Assembly (NCBI RefSeq): GCF_022539315.1
Contig: NC_066329.1
Span: 9,027,072 to 9,091,071 of the forward strand
Direction of reading: 5' to 3'
Origin: Serinus canaria
Lineage: Eukaryota > Chordata > Aves > Passeriformes > Fringillidae
DNA: 64,000 nucleotides
This document shows, piece by piece, positions 44,395-55,330 of this stretch. The translations under genes and the position numbers were made by a program. How positions within the stretch are numbered: the stretch's first letter is position 1; each line of letters starts with the position of its first letter. The notes under the pieces were generated by a model. That model ran no database searches, was not told the origin of the DNA, and saw only the letters and a program-made list of their open reading frames with translations.

Positions 44395-44450
44395 CCACAG
44401 CCTGCCTTCTCTCCCTCCCTCCCTGCATCCCTCTCTCCCTGCCTCTCTGG
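44395..44450. repeat. CT-rich low-complexity tract
   Basis: CTTCTCTCCCTCCCTCCCTG followed by CATCCCTCTCTCCCTGCCTC. CCCT units repeat imperfectly. Confidence 0.8.
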
Positions 44451-44469
44451 TTTGGAGCAGCTCCATGTA

Positions 44470-44645
44470 AACCCTGTTTTGCAATCACTGTTTAAATAAC
44501 AAGCTGCCTTCAAAGGAATATATTTAGAACAGAGGGTCCCCCCCATAAGCACGCTCTGAATGTTTGAGTGATTTCAGCTGGTTTGGCGAGCACTCTCTGT
44601 GATATCATGGGCCGAACATTTCTTTGCGGGTCTGTGAGCTCAGGC
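44470..44645. promoter_or_regulatory. Candidate conserved noncoding block
   Basis: GCAATCACTGTTTAAATAAC near 44481 and GGAATATATTTAG near 44515, then GTTTGAGTGATTTCAGC near 44562 and GATATCATGGGCCGAACA near 44601. Repeat-free with three CpGs. Confidence 0.3.
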
Positions 44646-44888
44646 TCTGAAGAGCTCATGGCTCTGCAGCTCCTGCAGTCCCACCAACAGCATTTCCAGC
44701 TGCTCCTGAAGCAGGCTGAGTGTGCTGGATGCGCCTACTGGGGGCACAGCTGCCAGCCTACTGCAGGCTGGCACTGGGGGAGCAGAGTGACCAGGGCTGG
44801 GCACTCCCCCTGGGCTGGGCACTCTCAGCCCTCCCAGCTGGGGTGGCTGCTCTCAGTGACATCTGTGGTGGAGTTGTCCATGCTTTTG
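44646..44888. other. Spacer
   Basis: GC-rich sequence with GCTGGGCACTC and CCAGGCTGGCA-like repeats. No gene supported. Confidence 0.45.
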
Positions 44889-44929
44889 TGGCCTTAGGTG
44901 GCCAGTTATGGCCTTAGGTGGCCAGTTAT
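44889..44929. repeat. 20-base perfect tandem duplication
   Basis: TGGCCTTAGGTGGCCAGTTA occurs at 44889-44908 and again immediately at 44909-44928 with no mismatch, which suggests a recent slippage event. Confidence 0.9.
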
Positions 44930-47384
44930 CACGGGCCCAGACCTGGTATGTTCCCTGTCAGTGCACATGTGTGATTTTGACATTTTACCAAGGAGTCTCC
45001 ATGAAGCAGAGGGTGGTTTGGCTCAGTTAAACACAAGTCTTCCCCAGAGGAGTAATTCACCCTGCTCTCACATGCAACAGCTCTGACTTGTTCCTGCAGC
45101 AGGCAAGAGCTGGGAGAATTTGCTGAATATCAAAGGAATATCAGTATTTTCCTTTTGTAACCAACTCTTCCTTGCCCTGACAGCCAGGTGCCACTGGCAC
45201 ACCAGCCAGGTGAATCAGCACTGCCAGCTGCCCTTGCCTTGGGAGCAGCCCCCCATGGTACAAAGCCAGTTCCCTTTGTTATCTGCTGGCTGCAGATGCT
45301 CACAAAGCCATGAACCACATTGGCATCGAGCATTTTAGGGTAGGTTGTGTTCACATTTCTGTGCATTTTCCAGCAAAAATGAAGCAGCAGTTTATGGGCA
45401 AAAGGACACCAGAGTCACTTACTCTCCTGTCACAGACACCCTGCTTCTGATAGGGACCCACCCCGCGTGGCAGGAGGCAGGGATGGGCTTGGCAGAGCCT
45501 CCCTGGAGAGCGGGAAGAGCCCCAAGGAGATCCCTCACCTCCTCCTGGAGGAGCACCAGGATGCTGCTGACAAGGGCTCCTTTGTTCCATGAAGGGCTCA
45601 CCTGAGCAGCGGGACAGCTCCGGGTGTCTAATTAGCAACAGGAGCTGGGCCGTGCTCGTCCTCCCTCAGGCAGCTCGGTCGTGTCTCTGCAGCTCTCCGC
45701 ATTTTTTGCCCAGGTGGTGAAGCTGAGGGGGGGCGGTACAGAGGGATGGGCTCCACTCCCACCGTCCCTCCTCGCCTGCAGGAATATCTGCAGCAGCTCC
45801 CAGCCTGGCAGCACCACAGCCTGATGGCTTGGGACAGCCCCAGGGGCATGGGGACCATCCAGGGCACAGGGACAACCTGGCACCTGCAGCCACCTGGACT
45901 GTACAGGGGGAGCAAAGACACAGAGAGACCTAAAATGAAGACCTGAATTGCTGTGCAGTCCTTGCACAGCTGACTGTGGTGGAGAACTGGGTTGCTGAAG
46001 CTGCAGACCCATTTTTCAGCTGCTGTTGGAGTGTCTGGAGAGAAGGGATGTGTGTATATTTTCAGTGAGAGATTCCCCTCAGTATTCCCACAAGAATTTC
46101 TGAGGCTGTATTTGAATCCAGATGAGCCACGGCTGCTCCCAGCTCTGGGAGCAGAGCAGCAGCTGCAGGGCCCCAGCAGTGCCCCAGGGCTGAACCATGG
46201 GCACAGGGGCTTTCAACCAGCTGAGAGAAATGCCTGGCTGAGTTTTTTGTGCTTTAAAATGTGTGCTGATGTCCCACTGGAGCAGTGAGTTTAGAAGATC
46301 CGTGCCCAAAAATTTTAACTTGTGTTAATTTTAAGGCTGGGATCCTGTTTCTCCACGTGGGATGCTCTGGGATGCACATGGTGCTGCTGAGGTGCACAAG
46401 CAGGGCTCAGCTGGGATGCTGGCACCCACTCCTGGAGGGCAGTGGGTGTCTCAGGACCTGGGGATGCCTCTCCTTGGGCTTTTAAAGATTTTTCACATCA
46501 TGCTGGGCACTGACTGAATGTACCCATGCCCCTTCCAGGACACATCTAGCTGTCCCCTTTGTTCTGGGCCCTCAAAATACTCCAATTGATGTAAATCCAG
46601 TAAGATTTACTCCAGCCAGACTCTCCTCTGATGGCTCTGACCCAATGAAGTGATGCCTTCACCCCAGCTGGCCAGGGACAGTGCTGGTCCCACAGGTGCT
46701 CCTGGGTCTGTCCCAGGGCTGCCCCTTCACCTCCCACATGTCCCAGCTTTTGGAGGAGTGAGGGAGCAGGAGGAGGCAGCTGCTTGCAGGCTCCAGCATA
46801 TGCTCGCCAAGGCTTTTCCTCCAAACGCTGCTCACTAGAGAAACAAAGAGAAGGAGAGAGATGAGACGTGCAGCAAACTCCTGGACGCAGCCTTTGGCTC
46901 TTGGGTTGTGCTTTTCCCTGTCTCTGGTGATACCTTGAGGCTGCATCCTTGTCCAGACCCCTCTGTTGTGGCTGTGTTGGGGGAGAATGTGGCTCTGACC
47001 ACCCCATACCCCATCTCCATGCAGGAAAAAACAAGGAAAAAGGCATGTTCAGGACAAAAAATAGGAGTCAGAGATGGGGGAGGTTCCTCCCTGTATGCTT
47101 CTCTCCCTCACCATGCTCAGCCCCCCCTGGCTTGCTCTGGAAATACTGGGAAGTGGAGCTGGGGGGGTTGGCTGGGAGAGTGTCTGTTCCTGGAAATGCC
47201 CAGGAGAAATTTCTCACTGCGGCTCTCCAGGTAAAACCCTGTAACTTTATCATCCTCAAATAATATGAAAGCAGCCCCCTGTCCTCCAGGCACACAAAGA
47301 ATGGCTTGATCCGTTGCTAACAAAGCCTCTTAAAAGATAAAGAGCAAAATACAAGGCAAGGAGAGCATGCCTGGCAGGCAGACA
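44930..47384. other. Spacer, no gene supported
   Basis: Mixed GC-richer spacer. Overlapping frames at 45351-46012 and 46546-47046 minus are stop-poor on both strands. The 166-codon frame 46546-47046 has no recognised domain. No RNA gene or repeat was identified. Confidence 0.5.
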
Positions 47385-47680
47385 GGAGCTGGCCAGTATA
47401 GGCCAAATTCTTTAGGAGTTGAGTTTCCGTTTGGGCTCAGCTTTCCCGCGGATTCTATACACCTAAAGAAAACAAACCGTAATCCTATCTGGGGCCCAGC
47501 ACTCTATTTATTTCACCTGGTGAAAAGATCTTGCCAATTCCCCCATGCTGAAACCCAGCAGCTGCCCAGCAAGGGAGCTGGGCCATAAGTGTGTTCTGCA
47601 TTACAGAAAAATTGATATTAAAATATAAATGTGGTCTTGCAAAGGATGTATTTGCACTCGTAGTGTGTGAGACATTCTTC
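47385..47680. promoter_or_regulatory. Strong candidate conserved noncoding block
   Basis: Begins near CAGTATAGGCCAAATTC and includes GAGTTTCCGTTTGGG near 47423, TTTCCCGCGGATTC near 47442, AACAAACCGTAATCC near 47469, CTATTTATTTCACC near 47503 and TTGATATTAAAATATAAATG near 47611. Several CpGs in otherwise AT-rich sequence favour constraint. Confidence 0.4.
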
Positions 47681-48727
47681 CAGGTTTCTCTGCTGTTTTG
47701 CTGTGTGATTTGGGTCCCACTCAGTGCCTCTCCTCAACCTCTGGTAATCCAGTTTCACAGCCATAATCTGCAGATTACAAGGGAGGAAGTGCCCGGCCTC
47801 CACTCTCACCTCTCAGCTGCCCCTCTCACCTGTCTCAGGTGAGGAGCTGAGCAGAGGAGGGCACTGACCACATCACAACATTATTTACACCTTTAAATTG
47901 CTCGGAATTAGAGTCCCTTCCCCTCCCTTTGCCTTCCTTTCACTTTCACCTCTTCCTCCCTGATTCCAGTGGCTCTGGAGCAGCCGGGGCCAGCAGGGGC
48001 AAGCAGGATCTGTCCCGTGCTGGGGTGCAGGTCACAGGTGGTGGGTGGCACCCATGGGTGCAGGCTCAGTGCAGTCAGAGCTCACAGGACCCCCCCAGAG
48101 CCCTGGGGTGCTGGGCAGTGCCTGCAGAAACACCCGCCCGCAGCACAGGCACGGTTGTGTTTCTAGTGAGCAAGGAGACAAAAAGCCAAACATTTTCCAC
48201 TCTCATTTCTCTTTCCTGCGTTTTGTTACTGATACCTCCCCGTGGGCTTTGGGGCTCTGACAGACGAGCTCTGCAACGGATTAAAGGGTTACTGTGCTCA
48301 GCTGTCAGAGGTTGCCGAACCCGAGCGGGGTGGTGCAACCAGATCCTGCCTGTGCCCCGTGTGCTCCCCTGGCTTCTGCACCAGCCCCTGTGGCTGCCAG
48401 TGCAGGGATGGAACGGCAGCCTCAGCCACAAGCTTGACCTTCCCCAGCCTCCCCGTTTACAGCCCTCGATTCCACTTGCCCTTTCAGACACACAGGGAGG
48501 TGACCCCAAAGCCAAACCTGTGGGCACACAAAGACTCTGCTGCCCTGGCCTCGTGCCCCACAGCAGTGGGGCTGTGGGGCCCCTGTCTGGCTGCTGTGGG
48601 TCAGGGAAGGGCTGTGGAGGGGTCCAGCATCATTCAAAACCTTGCACACAATGGCTGCTCAAACCCAAGGGCTGGTCCGCTGCAGGGTCCCACATGGATG
48701 GGAATGGATGGGAATAACTGGGGATAA
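47681..48727. other. Spacer, no gene supported
   Basis: A small AT-rich island at 47870-47915 (ACAACATTATTTACACC), then GC-richer sequence with CpGs near 48235-48330. The 262-codon plus frame 47929-48717 overlaps a 161-codon plus frame and a 150-codon minus frame. I see no domain and no splice-flanked exon, so it is judged chance. A GGATGGGAAT unit is duplicated in tandem near 48697. Confidence 0.5.
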
Positions 48728-48800
48728 TTGGATGGGAACCCTGGGTCTGTTCTTACGTGGCCAGCAGGGTTTTTGATATCTGGGATGACCTGCCCAAGGC
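48728..48800 (+). repeat. Direct repeat copy A (73 bases)
   Basis: Matches 49408-49480 with six mismatches in 73 positions and no gap, exactly 680 bases apart. The shared core includes TGGCCAGCAGGGTTTTTGAT and ATCTGGGATGA. The differences are mostly C/T and G/A. It could be a local duplication or two copies of an unrecognised dispersed repeat. Confidence 0.9.
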
Positions 48801-49407
48801 CATGGCAGCCTGCCCCTGCCCACCCCAGCCCACCCAAACCCCATCCTGCTCTCCAGCTGGGCTTTCTAGCTGAGACGCTTCTGAATCCCCTGTAATTGGC
48901 AATGGTCATAAAAGAAAAGCCTGAAGTATTTGCAGTATTATCACAATCATTCCAGGCTTTCTGTGGAGATGGATGCTGCTGACAACATCTCCATAGCTGC
49001 TTCCCAGGCTGATAAGTCACCAAGTATGAAGGAGGAATGGTGCAGAGATACCATCAGCATTTCCATGACGTGTTAATTCTTAAATATGACCAAAGGGAAG
49101 GGACCAGTTTCCAAAACTCCCCCTTGCTGCAGCTTTGAGCAGTGCCCTGTGAGGAACTCTTGCATTCATATTTGGGCTCACCAGTGACAGCCTCAAGCCA
49201 AGACTGCTTCCTTCCACAGCCCCAGGGCTCAGCAGGAGGAGGGCTCTGGGTGCACTGGTGTCAGCCCTGCATGATGGTACCTCCTCTTCAAGGAGCCCCA
49301 AGAGCAGTGTGGATCTGGGGAGGTGTCACCTCTGTGCCACCCAGGGACAACCGAGCTTAGCTGGTGTCATCCAGATGTCTCCAGTACAGAAAAATGGAAA
49401 TTAATTG
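48801..49407. other. Sequence between the direct repeats
   Basis: Unique-looking spacer between the two repeat copies, with an AT-richer stretch at 48880-48960 and AATTCTTAAATATGACC near 49075. No terminal repeats or target-site duplications typical of a transposon are visible, and no gene. Confidence 0.45.
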
Positions 49408-49480
49408 TTGGATGGGAACTCTGCATCTGTTCTTACATGGCCAGCAGGGTTTTTGATATCTGGGATGATCTGCCCAAGCC
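49408..49480 (+). repeat. Direct repeat copy B (73 bases)
   Basis: Second copy of the element at 48728-48800, same orientation, about 92 percent identical by direct count. Its CATGG where copy A has CGTGG is consistent with CpG decay. Confidence 0.9.
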
Positions 49481-49739
49481 TTGATCATGCACAGAGAAGA
49501 TGCTCATTTCTGGAGCCTCCTGGAGATGTGTCCTCTCAGGAGAAGGGGTGGGATTCCCCATGGGGGAGCAGCAAATGGCAGGATGCTGTTGGACACCCAG
49601 CTGGTGTGAACCTGGTACAAATGTCCTGGGAAGGGGCAGGGGACAGCATGAGGCTGCACCCCACAGAGCTGGGGAGCTGCAGAGGATTCATCGTCACACA
49701 CAGTTATCAGATTAAGCACTGCTGGGCAAACTATGACTT
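49481..49739. other. Spacer
   Basis: GC-richer spacer with overlapping open frames in both directions. No gene is seen. Confidence 0.45.
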
Positions 49740-49940
49740 TTTGAGGAGCAGGCAGAGCTCACCAGCTGTTTAAACTGTGATGGCTCTCAAATAACAAGAT
49801 TAGGCAATTGTGGGCTACAGGAAGGATACCAGCAATTACTGCCTGATTGGTAAGAGCTGTAATTAAAGTGCAGCGTCTTTCAGCCTCTCGGAGCACGAGT
49901 CCGGTCCACGCACAGCCATCCCTGCATTTGGTTCTCATTT
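49740..49940. promoter_or_regulatory. Candidate conserved noncoding block
   Basis: AACAAGATTAGGCAATTGTGG near 49792, CAGCAATTACTGCCTG near 49830, TGTAATTAAAGTGC near 49858, then CTCTCGGAGCACGAGTCC near 49886. Homeodomain cores with retained CpGs in a short block. Confidence 0.35.
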
Positions 49941-51691
49941 AGTGCCTCTCCAAACACAACCCCTTCTGCACCTTGTCAGGCACCTTCAGCAGCTGGTGCT
50001 GGATGTGGGCACAGAGCTGGGTGTGGGGCTGCTGTGTCCTAGGGTGGGTGCTGCCTCCCACCCCTGTCTGCCCTCAGACTTGTCCACAACACCTGGCGCT
50101 GCCCTCATGGCTGCTCTAGTCCCCAGTGTGGGGGTGAGCTCAAGGGAAAGAGAAAGACAGAAACCAGCATCTTCTCCCTCTGTAACCCCCTTCCCTGCCA
50201 GGATGAGGTGATGCTCTGCCTGTGAGCTGCCTGTAGGTGCTGCCTGCTGGCCCTGGAGTGCTGAGGAGGGAATCTGTGAGATGGTAAAATGCTCATATGC
50301 TTGTAGGTTTGCTCATCTTCTATCTTTGGTGATTCAGTTTATGTTTTAAAATGTAAAAAGGCCTCCTACGTACATGATGTCTCTATTGTATAAAAATATC
50401 AGCCATGGTATTTCAAAATATCTGCCTTTCCAACAGTGACTCCTCCCCGCCAGCCTCAGCCCCCGTTCCCACTGCTCATCCTGGCATCCCAGACCAGCTG
50501 GAGCACCACGAGTGTGTGGGGACACTGAGAACTGCTGCTGTCCCTCAGCTCTGAATGGATGTTTGCTGCACCAGGGATGTGTTGTCTACCAGAGGGTGGT
50601 TAACTCCCCAAAGTGGGTGAGTTAAACCTGGCTGTGATGGAAGGCAGCTGCTGGTGCTGCTGCTCCTCTGCCTCGCTCAGTCTGCTGCGGCCGAGTGATC
50701 AGTTTCCCAAAGGGGGCATCGATCACCTCTGCTGTTTGTTTATCTTCAGCAGACAAGTCAGGGGGACTTGTGGGAGTGGCACCTGTGGGTTTGGGGCTGC
50801 CCGTGCCAGGCAGTGCTCTGATATGCATCTCACTCCCAAGGGCTCCCTGTGTCCAGGTGGCAGTGCCTGCTCATCCAGCTGGCAGTGCCTGCTCTCCAAG
50901 CAGCACTGCAGGGATGCTCCACATCCCTAAACTGCCCTGTGACTGGAGCTGGGGGCTCTGGAGGGGCTGACTGGTCCATTGCAGCAGACCTGGTGATGAC
51001 TCTGCCACCACAGCTCTCTGCAGGTGCCCCAGCTGAGACTGTGACACACGGGGTCCTTTCTGCACAGACACCTCACACCTCCAAAGGGACTCTCAGAGTC
51101 ACATTGCTTGGGAAATGAATCCCTCTGCCTGGGATTGTCAGGTGAGGCTTGGAGTCCCAGGTCTGTGCTCTTTCCTCTTGGTTTGTGCCCTGGAACATCT
51201 CCAGATGGAGCTGCCCTTGCCATCCTGGCACATGGTCAGCTCAGCACAGGTTGGATGCTTTCTGCTAGAAATGATGAGTATTTCTATCAGAATGTCTTGA
51301 GCAAGGAATGGGGGAATATCTTTACCCAGATATCCCTGATCAGCCGAGCAGTGGTGCTGAGTGGCTGGAAGGGCCATGGTGGGTCTGCCTTGTGGGCACA
51401 GAGTCACTGCTCAGCCACAGAGATATCCAGCTTTCTTTCTTTTTCCAGGGAAGTTTGCTCAGCCAGTGGCTCACGACACTGAACTGAGGGATGCCACAGC
51501 CTTCCCAGCAGTGGTCCCACTATGGACAGTAAACACTGGAGAAATTAGTCTCTTGGTGGTTCAGTTGTTTCTGATTTACTTAAATACATGCACCAAGTCC
51601 GGGCTGTGGAGCAAAGCTGAATTTGTGGCTTGTGCACATTCCTCTGTGGTCCCAGGGTGGTGACAGCCAAACCCCTGTGCTGCCTGCCCAA
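49941..51691. other. Spacer, no gene supported
   Basis: GC-richer spacer with an AT-richer part at 50280-50430 (TTTTAAAATGTAAAAAGG). Frames at 50613-51482 overlap in several phases and show no domain. Confidence 0.5.
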
Positions 51692-51770
51692 GATCCCTGC
51701 CTGCCCCACATCCCTGCCCTCTGGGATCCCTGTCTGCCTCTCATCCCTGCCCTCTGGGATCCCTGTCAGC
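51692..51770. repeat. 33-base tandem repeat, about 2.4 copies
   Basis: GATCCCTG recurs at 51692, 51725 and 51758, a strict 33-base period. The segment CATCCCTGCCCTCTGGGATC is exact in the last two units. Confidence 0.8.
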
Positions 51771-51897
51771 CCAGGATTTGGTGCCCAGCCAGTGTGGGTG
51801 GTGGCAGCCAGCAGTGACTCTTGGCTGGGGACCCTCAGCTGGGGACCCTCGGCTGTGTACCCGACTGTGCAGGGCTTTCAAGGGGCCGGGTACATTT
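51771..51897. other. Short spacer with mini-repeat
   Basis: GGCTGGGGACCCTC and GCTGGGGACCCTCGGCTG follow one another near 51823-51854, a 16-base imperfect duplication. No gene. Confidence 0.5.
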
Positions 51898-52160
51898 AAT
51901 TTTTTTTTTCCAAGCTCTGATTTTCTCATGCCAATCCTTCAGCTGTCCTTGGGAACGCGGCTGCCAGCGCGGCGGCGGAGGGAGCCCGCGATGAGCGATG
52001 CCACAGAGCGACCCCTATAGTTAAGGTTACATGAGAATTTCTATAGGCTAAAAATTTTCCCAAACATTCACCTGCTGGGCTTAAATTTTCCATGCTTGTT
52101 GTTTGCCTGAAGGTGAATTGTTGTCAAGCTTGAGAAAAATTCCTTTGGCTGTGTCTGTGC
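51898..52160. promoter_or_regulatory. Candidate conserved block with CpG patch
   Basis: A T-run at about 51899-51910, a CpG-rich patch at 51954-51996, then AT-rich sequence: CCCTATAGTTAAGGTTACATG near 52012, TCTATAGGCTAAAAATTTTCC near 52040 and GGGCTTAAATTTTCC near 52077. The neighbouring CTATAG boxes are notable. No gene is seen. Confidence 0.3.
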
Positions 52161-53347
52161 TATGGGAGAAGAGAAAATACTCGCTTCCCACTGGAAAATC
52201 TTTAGCTACTTTTTCCCCCCTTCTCCTTCAGACAGGGCTACAGAAAATAGCCTGGAGTCTGAAAAACCTCGGAACTTGGCCTGGCCCAAGCACCTCATGG
52301 GAAGATTAAAGCGAAGGGAAAAAAGGGATAAGAAAATGGGAAACTGGGCAGAGGGGCTGGGGGAGGACACAGCTGTCAGAGCATGCTCTGTCTTGCCATG
52401 ATTCCTCTCTCCTCTCTCTTTTTTTTTTGCTGTTGCCTCCAGCAGCATCACGAGGCGCAGATGGAGACGGGTTCGGTGTCTCGGAGCAGGCGGAGCTTGC
52501 CCGGGGAGGGGTGGAGAGCTGGGGCCGGTGCTGGCTCCTCACACCCCGTGCACACCAAGGTTCTGCCTTTCCTTCCATGCTGTGCAGCTCTGAGTGATAA
52601 AAACAAGGGGTGGGCACTTCCTCCTTCTCCAAAACCAGTGGTTAATCAGGGACAGGACTCCAGGCTGAGAAGCACTGAAATTTTCATGTTAAGAAACCCC
52701 TGTGGCTTCTTGTGAAGTTGGTTGTTTGGTATTTTTTTTAAGGTGTTGAGTTCCAAGCAGGATCTTTGTTGATGAGGAGTTGCACCATCAAAGGAAGAAA
52801 ATATAAAAAGGTGGATTCTTACTCAGATTTCCCCTCCGTGGTGCTTATGAAGTTTTAGAAAGGGATTTTTTCTTTTTTTTTTTTTAATAAAAGTGCAATT
52901 TAGTAAATTGGGCCAAACAGCAAACCATGTAAGAACCTGCACATCCCTGCATGTGTTCTCTGGGTTTTGGAAATCTGAAGGATGTGTTTGAGAATGAGGA
53001 ACCCCCTGAATGCATGGCCAGCAGTGCTGTGGGTCAGACAGAGTAAATGACTTATTCAGAGGGTGCCAAAGGTGGGATTTACACTTGACTCTCCAACCCT
53101 AACTGGGAAAACCCTTGTGGCATGAAGTGCCCAAGCTGCTGGGTGCAGGGTGAGGATTGACTGCTGTGTTCTTGACTGGTTTGCAGTTATGCAATCAGAG
53201 CATCACATTCCTGTCATTTTTGCATCTCATGCTGGCTCCTGCCTTTGGCTGGCAGGTATTTTCTGGAAAGGGAGGTGATTCCTGCCTTCCCCTTTCCCTC
53301 CCTCCTCCAGAAGCTGCAGGCAGTGCTCTGCCTCTCCCTGCAGGTGT
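52161..53347. other. Spacer, no gene supported
   Basis: Mixed spacer with T runs near 52419-52429 and 52866-52886. No protein-like frame or RNA gene was identified. Confidence 0.45.
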
Positions 53348-53386
53348 GGTGACCATGGGTTTTGGTGGTGACCATGAGTTTTGGTG
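53348..53386. repeat. Two-copy tandem repeat of about 19 bases
   Basis: GTGACCATGGGTTTTGGTG is followed at once by GTGACCATGAGTTTTGGTG, one mismatch. Confidence 0.8.
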
Positions 53387-53889
53387 GACACTTGCCCTGT
53401 GCAGGGGGTTCTGCACAATGTGTGCTCCTGCTGTTCCCTGATCCCAGTTCCTGGGCAAAACCTGAAGAGGCTCCAGGAGCAAGAGGCTGCTGTGTCCTGC
53501 ACAGGCATCCCAACCAAATCTCCCTCTCCCAGAGCAGGGGGTGCTCCTTCCCACCCCAAATCCTCCAGGTGCTTCCATGCTGTGCTAATCCCTCTTCCAG
53601 TGATGATTTTATCAGTCTCCAGATCTTGCTGCAGTATTCCACGGCTGTTAATGTATTTAATGTATTTAATGCTGCTCTTCCCACTGCTCCAAGCATCACA
53701 GAGACAAATGAAACAATATCTGGGCAGTGCCCCTTCTCCAGGCAGGGATTCCTGGGAGAGGGACAATGTTTGCATTGAGCAGCAGCTCCTCATGTCTGTC
53801 TGCTCCTGGAGAGGGGATCTGATCCGGCTCTTGAAGTGGTTTGGGCTGGAACAGAACACGCCTGTGCGGAGAACAGCACAGGGATTTTA
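53387..53889. other. Spacer, no gene supported
   Basis: GC-richer spacer. The 210-codon minus frame 53227-53859 and the 169-codon plus frame 53381-53890 are antisense to each other without domains. TAATGTATTTAATGTATTTAATG near 53648 is a small 10-base tandem repeat. Confidence 0.5.
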
Positions 53890-54200
53890 GTCACTTCTTG
53901 AAATGGGGAAAATTGCCTCATTTTTCAGCATTTGGCCTGAGATCCCACACTTCCTAGCTCTATGTAGGGATTAGTTCATACTTTTTTGGTATTTTTGGCC
54001 CAAAATGAACGCTCCCAGCCAGAGGAGAGATAATTCCACTTGTGCTGATCCCCCGGGGCACATGCAGAGCTGCAGAAACAGGAAATAGGAAACGTATTAC
54101 ATACCTTTTCCCCTCAATTTTGTTTTCATAATGCATGGAAAACAGCAGAGCTCTGAATTATTTGAAATTTTAGAGTTATTTAATATTTATTTTTGAGAAA
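53890..54200. promoter_or_regulatory. Candidate conserved noncoding block
   Basis: GGGATTAGTTCATAC near 53967, GAGATAATTCCAC near 54025, AACGTATTACATACC near 54090, TTTTCATAATGCATGG near 54123 and GAGTTATTTAATATTTATTT near 54172. AT-rich with a few CpGs. Confidence 0.35.
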
Positions 54201-54559
54201 CAATCTCCCTTTTCAGGGAGGCCTCGCGGTGTCAGAGCAGCTGTCTGGGCAGCTCCAGCTCCAACTCCAGATGGGGTGTGAGGGAGCTGGGGGCTGCATG
54301 GCCCCACATGGGGGTCCCTGTCCCCAAGCAGCCACCAGTGTGAGTGTCACAGGCCATTCCTGTGCTTGGCAGGAGCAGAAGGCATTCCCTTGGCAGCATT
54401 CACAATTCTTGGGTTCCTCCTAGGAAGGATCCATCCATGCAGAGCAGATCCTGTGACCTGGCTGTGTTAAAACCCCAGTTGGGGACAAGGGGAGCCTGGG
54501 ATGCCCACAGGACTGTCTGGGTGCTGTGAGCCCTGCCCTCCCACTTGCCTCATCCTTTT
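54201..54559. other. Spacer
   Basis: GC-richer spacer without a recognised gene or repeat. Confidence 0.45.
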
Positions 54560-55330
54560 TTCCCCTGTCTGTAGTTATTGCACGAGCCCAGCGGATTCCT
54601 GCTTCGTGTTTGCTACAATGGAAATAAAATCAAATGTCATTTGGAGACCGTATAAAAAAAGCAAAGAGCTAAAGAAAAGAATTAATGAAGAACTCATTAT
54701 GCCAATCTGATGTTTTGGTTTCTAATTTTCTTCTCAAAACCCAGCCTCCCAGATTTGACAATCCATCTAATTATTGCTTGGCCTTTGGAGCGGTTTAACT
54801 GGCACGTGCTGGGACTTGGACAGTTTCTTATTAGCAGTGGGGAAAGTTGGGATTGAAAAAAGCCTTGTGTTGTGTTGGTGCATTTCTGGGTGTCAGAGGC
54901 TTCTAAGTGCCTTACGTTTTTCCAATCCATTCTGCATCTCTCTAATTTTCAGGGCTTTCAACACTTTCTGGCGAGCAAAGCCTGTGGATAACCCGAGTAA
55001 ATGACTTTTTCCATGAATAGAGATTGGCCAGGGAAAGCTGAGTGATAAACAGAATAATCCTTTTTGTGCTTTTCCCAGCTCCAATCTTCTTTGCACACCA
55101 AATAAACACTCTCAAGCTGCTTAGAGCAAAATCTCTAATAGGCTGTGGTGGTGCTGAGCAGGGCTTGGCTCTGTGTCAGACCAAGGGACAGGACAGTGGA
55201 ATAAAGTCCTAAGATTTTTTTGGGAATTAGTTTACATACCCCCAAGCATAGTGTATTTTGGCACTTGGGCTGCATTACAATATAATCCACCAGCACTCAA
55301 AATAGCCTCAAAAATGGCTTTTTTGCTCAT
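54560..55330. promoter_or_regulatory. AT-rich candidate conserved region
   Basis: ATAAAATCAAATGTCATTTGG near 54624 (dyad CAAATG/CATTTG), AAAAGAATTAATGAAG near 54674, CATCTAATTATTGC near 54762, TTTCTTATTAGCAG near 54823, CTCTAATTTTCAGG near 54940 and ATTACAATATAATCCACC near 55274. No open frame longer than 77 codons. Confidence 0.35.

Noticed and set aside
47929..48717. 262-codon plus-strand open frame
   Set aside because: Two other long frames share the same bases; the translation is Cys/Gly/Pro/Trp-rich with no family features.
48728..49480. Complete LTR element with 73-base terminal repeats
   Set aside because: No TG...CA ends, primer binding site, polypurine tract or target-site duplication is visible at the repeat borders.
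53227..53890. Antisense pair of long open frames
   Set aside because: Simultaneous openness on both strands is a composition effect; no protein-like regularity.
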